A stretch of DNA of 43,616 bases from Pseudoxanthomonas sp. J35 (GTDB lineage: Bacteria; Pseudomonadota; Gammaproteobacteria; Xanthomonadales; Xanthomonadaceae): positions 920 to 44,535 of the forward strand of contig NZ_AZVB01000026.1 of NCBI RefSeq assembly GCF_000513995.1. The letters are read 5' to 3'. Below the pieces are notes generated by a model that saw nothing but the letters and a program-made list of their open reading frames with translations, searched no databases and was not told where the DNA came from. Shown piece after piece: positions 41,299 to 43,616 of this stretch. Each line of letters starts with the position of its first letter. Position 1 is the stretch's first letter. The translations under genes and the position numbers were made by a program.

Positions 41299-43275
41299 GT
41301 GAAACACCGCCATCTCCTGCTGCCGCTCGCCATCGCCGCGGGCGTGCTCTCCCTGTCCGCCTGCAAGAAGGAAGCCTCGCCGGGTGAAACCGGTACCTCC
41401 GGCAAGGCCGGCACCGAGACCGCCGACGAGTTCGTCGCCCGCATCAACGCCGAGTTCAAGGCCGACATGCCGGAGCAGACCTCCGCGCAGTGGCTCTCGC
41501 AGACCTACATCAACGAGGACAGCCAGCGCGTGGCCGCCAAGGCCAACGAGCGCGCCCTGACCAAGCTCAATTCCTGGATCGAGCAGGCCGCGAAGTTCGA
41601 AGGCCAGCCGATGTCCGAGGACAGCCGCCGCACCCTGGCCCTGCTCAAGCTGCAGACGCCGATGCCGGCACCGAAGGACCCGGCCAAGCTCGGCGAGCTG
41701 ACCACTATCGCCACCCGCATGGAAGGCGCGTACGGCGCCGGCACCTATTGCACCGGCGAAGGCGACGCGAAGAACTGCCGCCAGCTCGGCGACCTCGAGG
41801 ACGTGCTGCGCTCCAGCCGCGACTACGACGCCCAGCTCGACGCCTGGCAGGGCTGGCACTCCATCGCCATTTCGATGCGCAACGACTACGCCCGCTTCGT
41901 CGAGCTGGTCAACGAAGGCGCCCGCGAGCAGGGCTACGCCAACGCCGGCGCGATGTGGCGCAGCGCCTACGACATGGACCCGGACGCGTTCGCCGCCGAG
42001 ACCGACCGCCTGTGGGAGCAGGTCCGGCCGCTGTACGAGCAGCTGCACTGTTACACCCGCGACAAGCTGCAGCAGACCTACGGCGTGGAGAAGGGCCAGG
42101 TCGCCGGCGGCCTGCTGCCGGCGCACCTGACCGGCAACATGTGGCAGCAGGACTGGGGCAACCTCTGGGACATGCTGCAGCCCTACCCGGGCGCCGGCGA
42201 CCTGGACATCACCGCCGCGCTGGAGAAGCAGTACCAGCAGGAACTGCGCGCGGCGCAGCAGAAGCGTGGCGCCAACCCGGATGCCCGCGCCAGCTTCGAG
42301 GCCGAGCGCGAGGCACGGCTGGCGATCGCGAAGAAGATGACCGAGCGCGCGCAGGACTTCTACGTGTCGCTGGGCATGCCGGAACTGCCGAAGACCTTCT
42401 GGGAACGCAGCCAGTTCATCAAGCCGCTGGACCGCGACGTGGTCTGCCACGCCAGCGCCTGGGACATGGACATGGAAGGCGACGTGCGCATCAAGATGTG
42501 CATCAAGCCGAACGAGGAAGAGTTCACCACGCTCTACCACGAGCTGGGCCACCTCTACTACGACCTGGCCTACAACCCGCAGCCGCCGCTGTTCCAGAAC
42601 GGCGCCAACGACGGCTTCCACGAGGCCATCGGCGACACCATCGTGCTGGCGATGACGCCGAAGTACCTGGAATCGATCGGCCTGGTCAACGCGCAGCAGC
42701 AGACCCGGGAGGCGCTGATCAACGAGCAGATGCGCATGGCCCTGGCCAAGGTCGCGTTCCTGCCGTTCGGCCTGATGATCGACCGCTGGCGCTGGGGCGT
42801 GTTCGACGGCTCCATCACCCCGGACAACTACAACGCCGCCTGGTGGCAGCTGAAGGCCAAGTACCAGGGCGTGGCCCCGGCCGGCGCGCGCGGCGAGGAG
42901 TTCTTCGATCCGGGCGCCAAGTACCACGTGCCGGGCAACACCCCGTACACGCGCTACTTCCTGGCGCACCTGCTGCAGTTCCAGTTCTACAAGTCGCTGT
43001 GCGAGGCCGCCGGGCACACCGGCCCGCTGTACCAGTGCACGTTCTACGGCAACCCCGAGGCCGGCAGGAAGTTCCAGGCGATGCTCGCGCGCGGCGCCAG
43101 CCAGCCGTGGCAGGCCACGCTCAAGGAGCTGACCGGCAGCGAGCAGATCGACGGCGGCGCGGTGCTCGAGTACTTCGCGCCGCTGCAGGAGTGGCTGAAG
43201 CAGCAGAACCAGGGCCGCCAGTGCGGCTGGGAGGCGCCGGCCGCCGCCGCGCCGGCCCCTGCCAAACAGGGCTGA
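41299..43275 (+). CDS. M2 family peptidyl-dipeptidase lipoprotein (ACE homologue)
   Basis: Zinc dipeptidyl carboxypeptidase related to angiotensin-converting enzyme. It is 658 aa from a GTG. A lipoprotein signal MKHRHLLLPLAIAAGVLSLSAC places Cys22 as the lipid anchor. The active site is HELGH (His414, Glu415, His418) in TTLYHELGHLYYDLAYN, with the third ligand Glu in GFHEAIGDTIVLAM. FFDPGAKYHVPGNTPYTRYFLAHLLQFQFY is a well-known M2 block. It probably degrades peptides at the cell surface for nutrition. Bacterial ACE homologues are characteristic of xanthomonads and few other groups. It is monocistronic with its own terminator. Confidence 0.95.
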   Translation: MKHRHLLLPLAIAAGVLSLSACKKEASPGETGTSGKAGTETADEFVARINAEFKADMPEQTSAQWLSQTYINEDSQRVAAKANERALTKLNSWIEQAAKFEGQPMSEDSRRTLALLKLQTPMPAPKDPAKLGELTTIATRMEGAYGAGTYCTGEGDAKNCRQLGDLEDVLRSSRDYDAQLDAWQGWHSIAISMRNDYARFVELVNEGAREQGYANAGAMWRSAYDMDPDAFAAETDRLWEQVRPLYEQLHCYTRDKLQQTYGVEKGQVAGGLLPAHLTGNMWQQDWGNLWDMLQPYPGAGDLDITAALEKQYQQELRAAQQKRGANPDARASFEAEREARLAIAKKMTERAQDFYVSLGMPELPKTFWERSQFIKPLDRDVVCHASAWDMDMEGDVRIKMCIKPNEEEFTTLYHELGHLYYDLAYNPQPPLFQNGANDGFHEAIGDTIVLAMTPKYLESIGLVNAQQQTREALINEQMRMALAKVAFLPFGLMIDRWRWGVFDGSITPDNYNAAWWQLKAKYQGVAPAGARGEEFFDPGAKYHVPGNTPYTRYFLAHLLQFQFYKSLCEAAGHTGPLYQCTFYGNPEAGRKFQAMLARGASQPWQATLKELTGSEQIDGGAVLEYFAPLQEWLKQQNQGRQCGWEAPAAAAPAPAKQG

Positions 43276-43289
43276 CGTTCCAGGACCAG

Positions 43290-43324
43290 GGCCCGCGAGG
43301 TTCGTCTCGCGGGCCTTTTTCTTT
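43290..43324 (+). terminator. Rho-independent terminator of the M2 peptidase gene
   Basis: A perfect 10-bp stem GGCCCGCGAG/CTCGCGGGCC (43290-43299, 43306-43315) with a 6-nt loop is followed by TTTTTCTTT. It lies 14 bp after the stop. Confidence 0.92.
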
Positions 43325-43327
43325 GGT

Positions 43328-43616
43328 TCATCTCCCAACTCCGGGGAAGGCCGCCCGGATCTTGAGGAAGAAGTAGGCGTCATCGCGGAAGCCGTAGGCC
43401 ATGCGCTTGATGACCTTGATCTTGTTGTTGATGCCCTCGACCAGGTTGGTGCCCAGCGGCCACCGGCAGTGGGCCAGGATGCCGGGCAGGTAGGGCTCCA
43501 GGCGCCGGACGAAGATCTTCAGCGGCTCCAGCCCGCTGCGCAGGGCCCGGCGCTTCCACTGCTTCCAGGCGCGTAACGCCCAGGCGCGGCTGCGATATCG
43601 CCACAACTGTTTGAGG
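43328..43616 (-). CDS. ISL3 family transposase, C-terminal part, cut by the window edge
   Basis: The last 96 or so codons of a transposase whose frame runs on past 43616. The C-terminus LVEGINNKIKVIKRMAYGFRDDAYFFLKIRAAFPG is the typical end of ISL3/DDE transposases. The Glu of LVEGINNK is the last catalytic acidic residue. It is read right to left, converging on the M2 gene only 12 bp after the latter's hairpin. No terminal inverted repeat could be identified on this side. Whether the element is complete cannot be told from this window. Confidence 0.88.
   Translation of the reverse strand, partial: LKQLWRYRSRAWALRAWKQWKRRALRSGLEPLKIFVRRLEPYLPGILAHCRWPLGTNLVEGINNKIKVIKRMAYGFRDDAYFFLKIRAAFPGVGR

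Noticed and set aside
39334-43383. A 1349-codon open frame on the minus strand
   Set aside because: It lies antisense to eptA and the M2 peptidase, which have clear motifs. Its composition (His, Arg, Gly, Val, Gln repeats) is typical of shadow frames in GC-rich DNA.

Overview
The window is GC-rich chromosomal DNA, almost fully coding. Gene content, protein sequences and intergenic repeats all point to the Xanthomonadaceae/Lysobacteraceae (Xanthomonas, Stenotrophomonas, Lysobacter, Luteimonas, Pseudoxanthomonas group). Family hallmarks are an integron-type integrase, GTAG-headed REP palindromes, an M2 (ACE-like) dipeptidase lipoprotein, a minCDE locus with GTG and TTG starts, and many 4-base ATGA or GTGA gene overlaps. 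No rRNA, tRNA or CRISPR array was recognised. Genus and species cannot be fixed by eye.

Layout. 1-1.65 kb: an integron integrase whose 5' end faces the left edge, so any cassette array lies outside the window, plus two small membrane proteins. 1.65-2.1 kb: REP repeats. 2.1-8.5 kb: an amine/beta-alanine catabolic cluster with a PuuC-like aldehyde dehydrogenase and a PuuR-like regulator, divergent from omega-amino-acid:pyruvate aminotransferase, alanine dehydrogenase and MmsA-like semialdehyde dehydrogenase. Together these can run amine to semialdehyde to acyl-CoA, with the pyruvate acceptor regenerated by alanine dehydrogenase. 8.9-19.3 kb: housekeeping genes (DUF445, RlmKL, hydrolase/MOSC pair, AmpD-like amidase, TesB, an EF-hand protein, Bpt, an EEP-family lipoprotein).

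19.3-22.3 kb: a compact five-gene operon (roadblock/LC7, Aer-type PAS, cytoplasmic PhnD-like protein, unknown CxxC protein, second roadblock-like protein). It is preceded by a perfect FNR-type box and closed by a strong terminator. This is the best candidate for an undescribed system: a redox or oxygen signalling module without the usual GTPase or chemoreceptor parts. 22.3-23.6 kb: purT. 23.6-24.2 kb: repeats and a large structured palindromic element. 24.2-28.1 kb: a tightly packed eight-gene run led by an SPFH protein. A 17-bp palindrome sits inside its promoter, and the run encodes an Arc-type DNA-binding protein. 28.1-31.0 kb: cytochrome b561, a DNA glycosylase, DUF423 and an SRPBCC-GyrI fusion. 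31.3-33.2 kb: a NarL-type two-component pair. 33.4-36.5 kb: a GNAT protein, minCDE and a HExxH protein.

36.6-41.3 kb: an OmpR-type two-component pair divergent from a PAP2 phosphatase and an EptA-type phosphoethanolamine transferase, probably a lipid A modification unit. The 195-bp region between them is a mirror-symmetric double promoter with matching direct-repeat boxes at equal distances from both start codons. 41.3-43.3 kb: the M2 dipeptidase. The right edge cuts an ISL3-type transposase gene.
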